NCBI GenBank assembly: GCA_040385245.1 | Contig: JAZKHT010000008.1 | Span: forward strand, 372,001 to 436,000 | DNA from: JAZKHT01 sp040385245 | GTDB lineage: Bacteria > Pseudomonadota > Alphaproteobacteria > Rhodobacterales > Rhodobacteraceae | Reading direction: 5' to 3' | Length of the DNA stretch: 64,000 nt | Shown: piece after piece, positions 45,438 to 54,323 of the stretch | Layout: each line of letters opens with the position of its first letter | How positions within the stretch are numbered: the stretch's first letter is position 1 | Position numbers and translations under genes: made by a program | Notes under the pieces: generated by a model | Seen by the model: the letters and a program-made list of their open reading frames with translations, nothing else | The model's database searches: none | What the model was told of the DNA's origin: nothing

Positions 45438-46814
45438 CTAGAAGAAATCTATCGAGACTTGCAGAAGGCGTTCAACCTCTCGCACGTCTTTTGCCATGGC
45501 GAACAGGGCGATGACATCGCCCGCCTCGATCCGCAGATCGCCGGTGGGTTTCATCACTTTTTCGCCCTTCATCACCGCGCCGACCAGCACGCCTTCGGGG
45601 AACTCCACCTCGCGCACCTGTTTGCCGGCAAGGGGGGATGTGGACAGGACCTGCGCCTCGATCATCTCGGCCTCGGAATCGCCCAGCGAATAGATCGCGC
45701 GCACCTTGCCGTGGCGGATGTGGCGCAGGATCGAACTGACGGTGGTGGCGCGCGGGTTGATATAGGCGTCAATGTCCAGCGGCCCCATCAGCGGCGCAAG
45801 TGTGGGGTCGTTGACCAGCGCGATGGACATGGCACAGCCCGCCTGTTTGGCGCGGACCGCGACCAGCAGGTTGGTCTTGTCATCATCCGTCACCGCCAGC
45901 ACCGCATCGGCCCGGTCAATCGACGCCTCAAGCAGGATGTCCATGTCCATGCCGTCGCCATGCAGAACGATGGTGCGTTCCAGCGAATCCGCGGCACGTT
46001 CGGCCACGGCGCGGTTCTTTTCGATGATCTTGGCGCGCACCCGGTCGGTCCGCGCCTCAAGCGCGCGGGCCACGCCAAGGCCGACGTTGCCGCCGCCGAT
46101 GATGACTACGCGTTCCTGCTTTTTGGTCTTCTTGCCAAAGATTTCCAAGCTTCTGTTCATGTCTTCGGAATGGGTGAAGACATAGATCTGATCGCCCGCG
46201 AACAACTGATCGCCCGGATCGGGGGCGAACAGCCGCCCTTCCCGCCTTATGCCCACCACGATCGCGCGCAGGGTGGAAAACAGTTCGTTCAACTGGCGCA
46301 GCGGCGTGTTCAGCACCGGACATTCATCATCCAGCTGAATGCCCAGCAATTGCGCCCGCCCCAGCATGAAGCTTTCGGTGTCAAAGGTCGATGGCGCGGC
46401 AAGGCGTTGCAGCGCGGCCTCGGCCACCTCGCGTTCGGGGCTGATCACCACGTCGATGGGCAGGTGATCGCGGCGGTAAAGGTCGGAATAGATGGCGTCC
46501 AGATAGCTTTGCGCGCGCAGGCGGGCAATCTTGCGCGGGACGGAAAAGATCGAATGGGCGACCTGACAGGTGACCATGTTCACTTCGTCCGAATGGGTGG
46601 CGGCAATGATCATGTCGGCGTCGCGCGCGCCTGCCCGTTCCAGCACATCCGGGTACGAGGCAAAGCCCACAACCCCCTGAACATCCAGCGTATCGGTGGC
46701 ACGGCGCACCAGATCGGCGTTGTAATCGACGACCGTCACGTCGTTCTTTTCGCCCGAAAGCTGGCGGGCAATCTGCCACCCCACCTGCCCCGCACCGCAG
46801 ATGATCACCTTCAT
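45438..46814 (-). CDS. trkA: Trk system regulatory subunit TrkA
   Basis: TrkA is the cytoplasmic NAD-binding ring that controls TrkH. The 458-residue protein consists of two tandem RCK units: the first Rossmann motif is VIICGAGQVGWQIARQL at the N-terminus, the second is VVIIGGGNVGLGVARAL near residue 235, each followed by a TrkA-C domain (SPLAGKQVREVEFPEGVLVGAV near the end). It starts about 75 bases after ntrX and is followed directly by trkH. Confidence 0.97.
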   Translation of the reverse strand: MKVIICGAGQVGWQIARQLSGEKNDVTVVDYNADLVRRATDTLDVQGVVGFASYPDVLERAGARDADMIIAATHSDEVNMVTCQVAHSIFSVPRKIARLRAQSYLDAIYSDLYRRDHLPIDVVISPEREVAEAALQRLAAPSTFDTESFMLGRAQLLGIQLDDECPVLNTPLRQLNELFSTLRAIVVGIRREGRLFAPDPGDQLFAGDQIYVFTHSEDMNRSLEIFGKKTKKQERVVIIGGGNVGLGVARALEARTDRVRAKIIEKNRAVAERAADSLERTIVLHGDGMDMDILLEASIDRADAVLAVTDDDKTNLLVAVRAKQAGCAMSIALVNDPTLAPLMGPLDIDAYINPRATTVSSILRHIRHGKVRAIYSLGDSEAEMIEAQVLSTSPLAGKQVREVEFPEGVLVGAVMKGEKVMKPTGDLRIEAGDVIALFAMAKDVREVERLLQVSIDFF

Positions 46815-46888
46815 GTCCGCCTCCGAGGCACCCGTCGTTACGTTCCTGCATCGCAGAAGCAGGCGTCGGGGTCAATGTAAGGGGGCGT

Positions 46889-48319
46889 TCAGCCCTCGGC
46901 GTCCATGTCCTCGTCGTCGTAATCCTCGTCCAGACGGGCCATGCGGCCGCCGCCTTTGGCGGTGGTGACGACGCCAAGGGATTTCAGCTTGCGGTGCAGG
47001 GCGCTGCGTTCCATGCCGACAAAGCTGGCGGTGCGGCTGATGTTGCCGCCAAAGCGGTTGATCTGGGTCAGCAGGTATTCCCGCTCAAACACCTCGCGCG
47101 CTTCGCGCAAGGGAAGCGTCGCCATGGCGCCACCCAGCACAAGGCGGCCAGACTCGCCCGTGGCGGCCTCTTGTCCGGGCAGTTCGCGGGCCTCGATCGG
47201 GCCGGTGCTGTCACCCAGGATCAGCACGCGTTCGATCACATTGCGCAACTGGCGCACGTTGCCGGGCCAGGGCATGGTTTGCAGCATCGCCTCGGCCTCG
47301 GTCGACAGGATGCGCTGCGGCAGACCTTGGGTGCGGTGGAACATGTCGACGAAATGCAACGTCAGTTCGGGGATATCCTCGCGCCGGTCTTCCAGCGATG
47401 GGACCGGGATCGGCACCACGTTCAGCCGGTCATACAGTTCCTGCCGAAAGCGGCCCGCGGCGATTTCCTGCCGCAAATCGCGCGTGGTGGACGAGATCAC
47501 CCGCAGATCGACGCGCACTTTGTCGGCGCCGCCCGCGCGGGAAAATTGCTGATCGGTCAGCACGCGCAGGATTTTCGACTGTGTCCCGACCGGCATGTCG
47601 GCCACTTCGTCGAAATAGACGACCCCGCCATGTGCCTGTTCCAGCAGGCCCTTTTCCACGCCCCGTTCCGGGGTTTCGCGGCCAAACAGCACCTCTTCCA
47701 TGCGGTCCGGTTCGATCGTGGCCGACGACACCGACACGAACGGCGCCGAGGCGCGGTTGGAATTGGCGTGGATAAAGCGCGCGGCCATTTCCTTGCCCGA
47801 TCCGGCAGGCCCGGTCAGCATGACGCGGCCGTTTGACTTTGTCACCTTTTCCAGCTGCGATTTCAGGTTCTTGAAGGCCGGACTTGATCCAAGCATTTCC
47901 GACGATGACACATCACGGCGGCGCAGTTCGCTGTTTTCGCGGCGCAGGCGGCTGGTTTCCATCGCGCGGCTGACCACGACCATCAACTGGTCGATGTTGA
48001 ACGGCTTTTCGATGAAATCATAAGCGCCCTGCTTGATGGCGGCGACGGCGATTTCGATGTTGCCATGGCCGGAAATGATGACCACGGGCACATCGGGATT
48101 GTCGCGTTTCACCGTTTTCAGGATGTCGATCCCGTCCATCCGGCTGTCCTTCAGCCAGATATCAAGGATCATCAGACTGGGCGGCTCGGCGTTGATCTCG
48201 GCCATGCAGTCGTCGGAATTTCCTGCCAGACGAACGGCATAGCCTTCGTCCTTCAGAATATCCGCGATCAGTTCCCGAATGTCTTTTTCGTCGTCGACGA
48301 TCAAAATGCTGCTCATCAT
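46889..48319 (-). CDS. ntrX: Nitrogen/redox response regulator NtrX
   Basis: NtrX is the response regulator partner of NtrY. The 476-residue protein has a receiver domain with phosphorylation site D53 (LMILDIWLK), an AAA+ domain with Walker A LTGPAGSGKEMAARF and Walker B GGVVYFDEVAD, and a C-terminal Fis-type HTH (GGNISRTASFVGMERSALHRKL). The sigma54-contact GAFTGA loop is absent: the region reads LFGRETPERGVEKGLLEQA. It therefore should not activate sigma54-RNA polymerase by the usual mechanism. Its start overlaps the ntrY stop; ATG 48316 is an equally good first codon. Confidence 0.95.
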   Translation of the reverse strand: MMSSILIVDDEKDIRELIADILKDEGYAVRLAGNSDDCMAEINAEPPSLMILDIWLKDSRMDGIDILKTVKRDNPDVPVVIISGHGNIEIAVAAIKQGAYDFIEKPFNIDQLMVVVSRAMETSRLRRENSELRRRDVSSSEMLGSSPAFKNLKSQLEKVTKSNGRVMLTGPAGSGKEMAARFIHANSNRASAPFVSVSSATIEPDRMEEVLFGRETPERGVEKGLLEQAHGGVVYFDEVADMPVGTQSKILRVLTDQQFSRAGGADKVRVDLRVISSTTRDLRQEIAAGRFRQELYDRLNVVPIPVPSLEDRREDIPELTLHFVDMFHRTQGLPQRILSTEAEAMLQTMPWPGNVRQLRNVIERVLILGDSTGPIEARELPGQEAATGESGRLVLGGAMATLPLREAREVFEREYLLTQINRFGGNISRTASFVGMERSALHRKLKSLGVVTTAKGGGRMARLDEDYDDEDMDAEG

Positions 48320-50610
48320 CCCCCCTGGCCGCCTGGGCCGTTCTTGCGCGCGCGGGTTGTCCGCGCGGTGCGGGGCAGACGGATTTCCGCCATGGCCCCG
48401 GCGTGGTGGTTGCCGTCAAAAACGGGCGCGTCCGTCAGGAGCAGCGTCCCGCCATGTTCTTCGATAATCTTCTTCACGATGGGCAGACCCAAACCGGTGC
48501 CCTTTTCCCGCGTCGTCACATAAGGTTCAAACAATCTGGCCCGATCAGGCGGCAGCCCGGTGCCATTGTCCATGATACGGATCAAGGCGTGATCTTCCAT
48601 AGTTTGAAAATCCACGCGGATTTCCGGCACGAACCCATCGGGTGCACCCTTTTCCTGATAGCTTTCAATGGCTTCGCCCGCGTTCTTGATCAGGTTCGTC
48701 AACGACTGGCTGATCATGGTCGCATCCAGATCAAGGATGACCGGCTGATCCGGCAGGGATGTGACAAAGCGCACGCCGGGTTGACCGCCCTCTTGCAGAA
48801 CAACCGCATCGCGCACCAGCGCCGTCAGGTCATTTTCGCGACGGTCGGGTTCGGGCATCCGGGCGAATTTGGAAAACTCATCCACGATGCGGCGCAGGTC
48901 GTTGGTCTGGCGCACGATCACATCGGTGTACTGGTCCAGATCGGCGGCGGCGTCGCCCACCAGCGGGCGGAACTTGCGCTTGATCCGTTCGGCAGACAGG
49001 GCGATCGGCGTCAGCGGGTTCTTGATCTCATGCGCGATGCGACGGGCGACATCGCCCCAGGCGGCCATGCGCTGCGCGCTGACCAATTCGGTCACATCGT
49101 CAAAGGCCACGACATAGCCTTCCAGCCGGCCGGTTTCATTGCGGCGCACCGACATGCGGACCAGCAGGCTTTCCAGTTTGCCCTTGCGGGCAAGGCGCAC
49201 CTCTTCCTGTGCGGCGGGCAGGCCGCTGTCGCGCAGACGGTCGAACAGGGCCGCGAATTCGGGCACGGCCACGGCCAGCGCCACATCGGTGGCCCCGTCC
49301 GACACATCCAGCAGCCGTTCGGCGGCACGGTTGACGAAATCGACCTTGCCATCGCTGTCCAGACCGATGACGCCCGCCGTCACGTTCGACAGCACGGAAT
49401 CGAACAGGCGGCGGCGGCGTTCGGTCTGGCGGTGGCCGTCCAGCAGGGCGTCGCGCTGGCCCTTCAGTTGCCGGGTCATCTGGTTGAACAGGCGGCCCAG
49501 CATGGCAATCTCGTCGTCGCCATCCTCTTCGGGCACCTGCACGTTCAGATCGCCGCCGCCAACGCGCTGCGCCGCCCCTGCCAACCGCCCCACCGGGCGC
49601 GACAGGCGTTCTGCAAACCACAGGCCGAACCAGATTGCCGCCAGCACAAGGATCAGCGCAAAGCCCAGATACAGCAGTCCGAATTCAAACAGCAGCCGCC
49701 CGCGTTCGGATTCAAGCTGATGATACAGCCGCACCGTTTCGCGGGTTTCGTCCAACAGGGACAGGATCGAGCCGTCGACGATCCGGCTGATGTACAGATA
49801 GCGGTCGGGATAGGCATCCAAATGCACCAGCGCGCGGAATTCGTTGTTGGCGGCATCCTGAATGACGACCGTATCGCCTGCCCGTGCCTTGGTCAGATCC
49901 TCCTCGGACGGGGGTTCAAAGCCGAACAGATACGACCGTTCGCCCCGCGTTTTCAGAACACCGCTGCCGTCGATCAGATAGGCCTCTTTCAACCCGCGCT
50001 GCACGGCGGCCTGTCCTTGGGTCAGCAGGGGGCGCAGTTGATCGTCTTGCAAGAAAGAGGTGCTTTGCTTGGCGAGGTTCAGATAGGCGGCCAGTGCCTC
50101 GGCGTCGTCGATCAGATCGGTGCGGTGTTCCGCCTCATAGGCCTCGGCGGCGGCAAGGGACGATCCGACCACCGACCGGACCCGTTCGGAAAACCACCCC
50201 TCAAGCCCGAAGTTCACAGTGACGACGGCAAAGATTGCCACCAGAACCGTGGGGATCAGCGCCACGACGGCAAAGACGCCGGTCAGGCGCAGGTGCAGGC
50301 GTGATCCGGCGGATTGGCTGCGCCTGTCCGACACCATACGCACGACCCGCGCCAGCACCAGCGCCGCCACAACCAGCACATAGACAAAGTCGGCCAGCAG
50401 CGTCAGGCGCAGAACGGGCGAATTCGCCCCCTGATTCAGCGGACCCAGCGCCAGAAACGTGCCGACAGCCAGCACCGGGCCAAGGAACACAAGGCCAAAG
50501 GTCATGGCATTCTGCACCCGGCGCATCCTGCGCAGGCGGGAAAGCCGTTCCCATGTGTTGCTTGCCATCGCGCGCTGCACCGAACCCGTGCCCTCGATAA
50601 GGAGGGCCAC
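48316..50610 (-). CDS. ntrY: Sensor histidine kinase NtrY
   Basis: NtrY is the membrane sensor of the NtrYX pair, tied to nitrogen and redox control. The 764-residue protein has about three N-terminal membrane segments, a periplasmic domain, a further segment (LYLGFALILVLAAIWFGLWF), a HAMP linker (RPVGRLAGAAQRVGGGDLNV), a PAS domain, the phosphoacceptor H527 in RRIAHEIKNPLTPI, and the N, G1 and G2 boxes of the ATPase domain (NLIKNAGEAIES, MDNGTGLP, GTGLGLPIVKK). The start GTG 50610 is the longest choice; ATG 50568 is possible. Confidence 0.95.
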   Translation of the reverse strand: MALLIEGTGSVQRAMASNTWERLSRLRRMRRVQNAMTFGLVFLGPVLAVGTFLALGPLNQGANSPVLRLTLLADFVYVLVVAALVLARVVRMVSDRRSQSAGSRLHLRLTGVFAVVALIPTVLVAIFAVVTVNFGLEGWFSERVRSVVGSSLAAAEAYEAEHRTDLIDDAEALAAYLNLAKQSTSFLQDDQLRPLLTQGQAAVQRGLKEAYLIDGSGVLKTRGERSYLFGFEPPSEEDLTKARAGDTVVIQDAANNEFRALVHLDAYPDRYLYISRIVDGSILSLLDETRETVRLYHQLESERGRLLFEFGLLYLGFALILVLAAIWFGLWFAERLSRPVGRLAGAAQRVGGGDLNVQVPEEDGDDEIAMLGRLFNQMTRQLKGQRDALLDGHRQTERRRRLFDSVLSNVTAGVIGLDSDGKVDFVNRAAERLLDVSDGATDVALAVAVPEFAALFDRLRDSGLPAAQEEVRLARKGKLESLLVRMSVRRNETGRLEGYVVAFDDVTELVSAQRMAAWGDVARRIAHEIKNPLTPIALSAERIKRKFRPLVGDAAADLDQYTDVIVRQTNDLRRIVDEFSKFARMPEPDRRENDLTALVRDAVVLQEGGQPGVRFVTSLPDQPVILDLDATMISQSLTNLIKNAGEAIESYQEKGAPDGFVPEIRVDFQTMEDHALIRIMDNGTGLPPDRARLFEPYVTTREKGTGLGLPIVKKIIEEHGGTLLLTDAPVFDGNHHAGAMAEIRLPRTARTTRARKNGPGGQGG

Positions 50611-50681
50611 CGTGCCCCGCCTGCCACATCTTGTGTGTCACCCGGATGCAAAACCGCTGCGACACGCTGGATGTTGCGGTT

Positions 50682-52046
50682 TTACATCAGTTTGCGGCGG
50701 CGTGTCACGCGGATATCGAGATCGGTGATCTTCTTGCGCAAAGTATTGCGATTGATGCCCAGAAGGTCGGCACATTTGGCTTGATTTCCGGCGGTTGCGT
50801 CCAGGGCAATCTCGATCAGCGGCATCTCAACCTCGCGCAGGATGCGCTGATAGACACCGGGGGGCGGCAATTGGCCGCCGTGCAGATCAAAATACCGTTT
50901 CAGATGCCGCGCGACCGAGGCGGTCAGTTTCTCGCCCTCGCCCCCGCCTTTCAGGGGTTCCATCGCGGGTTGGTTGCCCAGGACCGCCTCGACCTCGACC
51001 CTTGTGATTTCCGCCTCGGAACTGGTGACCATCAGGCGGCGCAGGGTGTTTTCCAGTTGCCGCACGTTGCCGGGCCAGGAATAGGCGCGCACCAGATCGC
51101 GGGCATCGTTCGTCAGGCGGCGGATCGCGCCAAAGTCGCGTTCACCCCGCGCAAGGAAATGTTCGGCCAGCAGCGGGATGTCATCGACCCGTTCGCGCAA
51201 GCTGGGCACATGCAAAGTGACGCCGGACAGGCGGTAGAACAGGTCTTGCCGGAACGCGCCGCCTTCCATCCGTGCCGAAAGATCGGTCTGCGATGTGGCC
51301 ATGACGCGCGGCGCGTTGTCGCCCATGATGTCCAGCATCCGCACGATGCGGGCCTGCGTGTCATCGTCGTAATCGGCAACCTCGTCGAACACCAGACTGC
51401 CGCCGCGTGCCCTCGACATCAGCGTGGCAGGCCCGTCGACGCCCACCAGATCGCTGGCCTGTGCGACGACAAAGGGCAGCGTGCGGCGATCGGAAAAATC
51501 GTGGATCGCGCGGGCGATCAGGCTTTTGCCCGTGCCTGATTCGCCGGTGATCAGCACCGCCAGATCGGTGTTCATCACCCGGGCAACCAGTCGGTACAGC
51601 GCCTGCATCGCGGTGGTGCGCCCTACCAGCGGCAAATCCTCGCCCGCCTCGCGAGGGGCCATCGGTTTTGACGGGCTGCGACGTTTTTGTTCCAGCGCGC
51701 GCGCGGACCGTTTCATCAGGTCGGGCAGGTCAAAGGGTTTGGGCAGGTAATCGAAGGCCTCGGCCTCGGCGGCCTGAATGGCGGTCATGATGGTGTTTTG
51801 TGCGGAAATGACGATCACCGGCAGGCCGGGGCGCAGCTTGCCGATGCGGGGCAGCGCCTCAAGCCCGTTGCCATCGGGCATGATCACGTCAGAAATCACC
51901 AGATCGCCCTTGCCTTCTTCGACCCAGCGCATCAGCGTCATCAGGCTGCTTGTGGCATGCACCTTGCACCCGGCGCGGGTCAGCGCCTGCGTCAGGACCG
52001 TTCGGATCGTCCGGTCGTCGTCTGCCACCAGAACCGTGCCGTCCAT
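50682..52046 (-). CDS. ntrC: Nitrogen regulator NtrC (sigma54-loop-less type)
   Basis: NtrC is the response regulator of nitrogen limitation. The 454-residue protein has a receiver with D53 (LVISDVIMPDG), an AAA+ domain with Walker A ITGESGTGKSLIARAI and Walker B GGSLVFDEVAD, and a Fis-type HTH (GNQAKCADLLGINRNTLRKKI). As in Rhodobacter capsulatus NtrC, the GAFTGA loop is missing (ASDLVGVDGPATLMSRARGG), which is known to go with activation of sigma70 rather than sigma54 polymerase. ATG 52046 follows AAGGAG. It starts four bases after ntrB. Confidence 0.96.
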   Translation of the reverse strand: MDGTVLVADDDRTIRTVLTQALTRAGCKVHATSSLMTLMRWVEEGKGDLVISDVIMPDGNGLEALPRIGKLRPGLPVIVISAQNTIMTAIQAAEAEAFDYLPKPFDLPDLMKRSARALEQKRRSPSKPMAPREAGEDLPLVGRTTAMQALYRLVARVMNTDLAVLITGESGTGKSLIARAIHDFSDRRTLPFVVAQASDLVGVDGPATLMSRARGGSLVFDEVADYDDDTQARIVRMLDIMGDNAPRVMATSQTDLSARMEGGAFRQDLFYRLSGVTLHVPSLRERVDDIPLLAEHFLARGERDFGAIRRLTNDARDLVRAYSWPGNVRQLENTLRRLMVTSSEAEITRVEVEAVLGNQPAMEPLKGGGEGEKLTASVARHLKRYFDLHGGQLPPPGVYQRILREVEMPLIEIALDATAGNQAKCADLLGINRNTLRKKITDLDIRVTRRRKLM

Positions 52047-52050
52047 CGCA

Positions 52051-53157
52051 TTACTCCTTGAAATCTTTGGTCTTGTCTTTGGGCGCCATGGGCAGGGACA
52101 CGCGGAACACGGTGCGTCCCGGCACCGAATCCACGGAAATCCACCCCTCATGGTCGGAAATGATCTTGGACACCAAGGCCAGCCCCAGCCCGGTGCCATT
52201 CTCGCGGCCCGAGACGAACGGCTCGAATATATCGGCGGCGATTTCGGGTTTGATGCCGGGGCCGTCGTCTATGATCTCGATCTGCAAGGGCAGCGCACCG
52301 CCGGTGCCGTCCCGCCTGCGCAGGCGCAGGGACAGGTCGTAAAAAGTGTGCAGCCGGATCGTGCCGCCGCCCTTGCCTGCCGCCTCGGCCGCGTTCTTGA
52401 TCAGGTTCAGGAACACCTGCATCAACTGATCCGGGTCGGCATAGGTGGCGGGCAGCGACGGATCGTAATCCTCGACCAATGTCATATGGGTGGCAAAACC
52501 GACCAGCGCCGATTTGCGCGCCCGGTCCAGCGCGTCATGGATGTTGACGGGGCGGCGGTCCGGGGGGCGGATGTTGCCGAACTGTTCGACCTGTTCCAGC
52601 AGTTTGACGATGCGGCGGGTTTCCTCGACGATCAGCTCGGTCAGCTCGCGGTCTTCGGGGCCAGCGTTCATGGAAATCAGCTGTGCCGCGCCTGAAATGC
52701 CCGCCAGCGGGTTCTTGATCTCATGCGCCAGCATCTCGGCCATGCCGATGGCCGATTTCGCCGCCGATTTCACCTGCTGCGACCGGCCCAGACGATCGGC
52801 AATGTCGCGCGGCGAGATCAGCAGCAGGATGATGCCCGGATTGTCGTGCATCGGTGCCACCTGAATGTTGCACTGCACGGGCGGGCGTTCGCCGGTGGTC
52901 ACATCGACATCGTTGATGAACAGCGGCGACTGGTTGGCGCGGGCGCGGGCCAATGCCTCGTCCATGGGCGCGTCGATCGACAGCCGGTCAAAGGCGGGCT
53001 GCCCGACCAGCGTGCGGCTGGACGCGTTCATGAACGTCTCGGCTGCGGGGTTCACCTCGGCGATGCGGCCATCGGGGCCGATCAGCAGGGCAGGCAGCGG
53101 CAGGGATGCCCAGATCACGCCGGGCACGGGGTATGGGCTGCGGTAGGGCGTTCTCAT
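52051..53157 (-). CDS. ntrB: Nitrogen sensor histidine kinase NtrB
   Basis: NtrB is the cytoplasmic kinase/phosphatase of NtrC, controlled by PII. The 368-residue protein has an N-terminal PAS domain (LPALLIGPDGRIAEVNPAAE), phosphoacceptor H145 in LAHEIKNPLAGISG, and the ATPase domain with NLIKNAAEAAGKG, IDDGPGIKPE and GTGLGLALVSK. No membrane segment is present. Its start overlaps the dusB stop by four bases and ntrC follows after four bases, so dusB, ntrB and ntrC form one operon. Confidence 0.96.
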   Translation of the reverse strand: MRTPYRSPYPVPGVIWASLPLPALLIGPDGRIAEVNPAAETFMNASSRTLVGQPAFDRLSIDAPMDEALARARANQSPLFINDVDVTTGERPPVQCNIQVAPMHDNPGIILLLISPRDIADRLGRSQQVKSAAKSAIGMAEMLAHEIKNPLAGISGAAQLISMNAGPEDRELTELIVEETRRIVKLLEQVEQFGNIRPPDRRPVNIHDALDRARKSALVGFATHMTLVEDYDPSLPATYADPDQLMQVFLNLIKNAAEAAGKGGGTIRLHTFYDLSLRLRRRDGTGGALPLQIEIIDDGPGIKPEIAADIFEPFVSGRENGTGLGLALVSKIISDHEGWISVDSVPGRTVFRVSLPMAPKDKTKDFKE

Positions 53158-54134
53158 GCGGCGGCCCTTTTCTGTTCGGCAAAGGCGGCGGCAAGCAGGG
53201 CGTGAACGGTGGCCGGATCATCGCAGGTCATCATTGCTGCGCGATGGGCGTCCAGCCCCGCCGCATCCAGATACCAGCCAATGTGCTTGCGCGCGACCCT
53301 GATCCCCAGATCGCGGCCATAGAGGGACAACATTTCGTCATAGTGCCCGCGCACCAGATCGGCCAAAGCCGCGCCCTGCGGAATGACCGGGGCAGGTGCG
53401 CCGGACAGCACATGGGCGATCTGCGCCAGACGCCATGGCGCGCCTTGTGCCCCGCGCCCCACCATCACGCCATCCGCCCCCGACAGGGCCAGCGCGCGGG
53501 CGGCGCTGCCCGCATCCACGATATCACCATTCGCCACGACCGGGATCGTGACAGCATCCTTGACCGACCGGATCGCCGCCCAATCCGCAGCCCCCTTGTA
53601 GAACTGGCACCGCGTGCGGCCGTGGATGGTGACCATGCGGATGCCCGACCCCTGCGCCCGCCGGGCCAGGGTGGCTGCGTTCAGCAGCGCGTCATCCCAT
53701 CCCAGCCGGGTTTTCAGAGTGACCGGCACCTTGACCGCGCCCACCACCGCGTCGATCAGCGTCAGCGCATGATCCAGATCCTTCATCAGCGCCGACCCGG
53801 AATAACCGTTTGTGACCTTTTTCGCCGGGCAACCCATGTTGATGTCGATGACCTGCGCGCCCTGCCCTTCGACGTATCGCGCGGCTTCGGCCATCCAGTG
53901 CGCCTCGCGTCCGGCAAGCTGCACCGATGTCGCCTGCTCGCCGAACCCCAGTTCCGCCCGCGCCCGCGCCAAGGGCCGCGCTTGCACCACCTCTTGGCTG
54001 GCGACCATCTCGCTGACCACCAAGCCTGCGCCAAAGCGCGCCACCAGCCGACGGAACGGCAGGTCGGTGATCCCCGCCAGCGGGGCCAGCAGAACAGGCG
54101 GATCAATCAGGACGTCACCGATATGAAAGGACAA
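53154..54134 (-). CDS. dusB: tRNA-dihydrouridine synthase DusB (NifR3)
   Basis: A 326-residue FMN enzyme that reduces uridines in the tRNA D-loop. It shows LLAPLAGITDLPFRRL at the N-terminus, INMGCPAKKVTNGYSGSALM with the catalytic cysteine, TLKTRLGWDD, IHGRTRCQFY, ANGDIVD and GVMVGRGAQGAPW, all family marks. In Rhodobacter this gene was named nifR3 because it heads the ntrBC operon, as here. The start at 54134 gives MSFHIGDVLID. About 190 bases separate it from the divergent ispDF, which should contain both promoters. Confidence 0.97.
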   Translation of the reverse strand: MSFHIGDVLIDPPVLLAPLAGITDLPFRRLVARFGAGLVVSEMVASQEVVQARPLARARAELGFGEQATSVQLAGREAHWMAEAARYVEGQGAQVIDINMGCPAKKVTNGYSGSALMKDLDHALTLIDAVVGAVKVPVTLKTRLGWDDALLNAATLARRAQGSGIRMVTIHGRTRCQFYKGAADWAAIRSVKDAVTIPVVANGDIVDAGSAARALALSGADGVMVGRGAQGAPWRLAQIAHVLSGAPAPVIPQGAALADLVRGHYDEMLSLYGRDLGIRVARKHIGWYLDAAGLDAHRAAMMTCDDPATVHALLAAAFAEQKRAAA

Positions 54135-54323
54135 ATGCCTTTTCCTTGTGCAGTTGAACCAGAGGTAGCCCCCCGACCCGGTGATTACAAAGCGTCACGC
54201 CAGTGATTCTGGTCGAAAAACAAGCTTTGCCTATTTTATAGGCGTATATGCCCGTTCGCTCGTCACATTGTCACGACAGGGCGTCTGCCCTAGACAGGCT
54301 TGCAGGACAAGGGAGGGGTGCAA

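Noticed and set aside
48403..50304. 633-codon plus-strand open frame opposite ntrY
   Set aside because: His- and Gln-rich antisense reading in a GC-rich genome; NtrY on the minus strand is complete with all kinase boxes.
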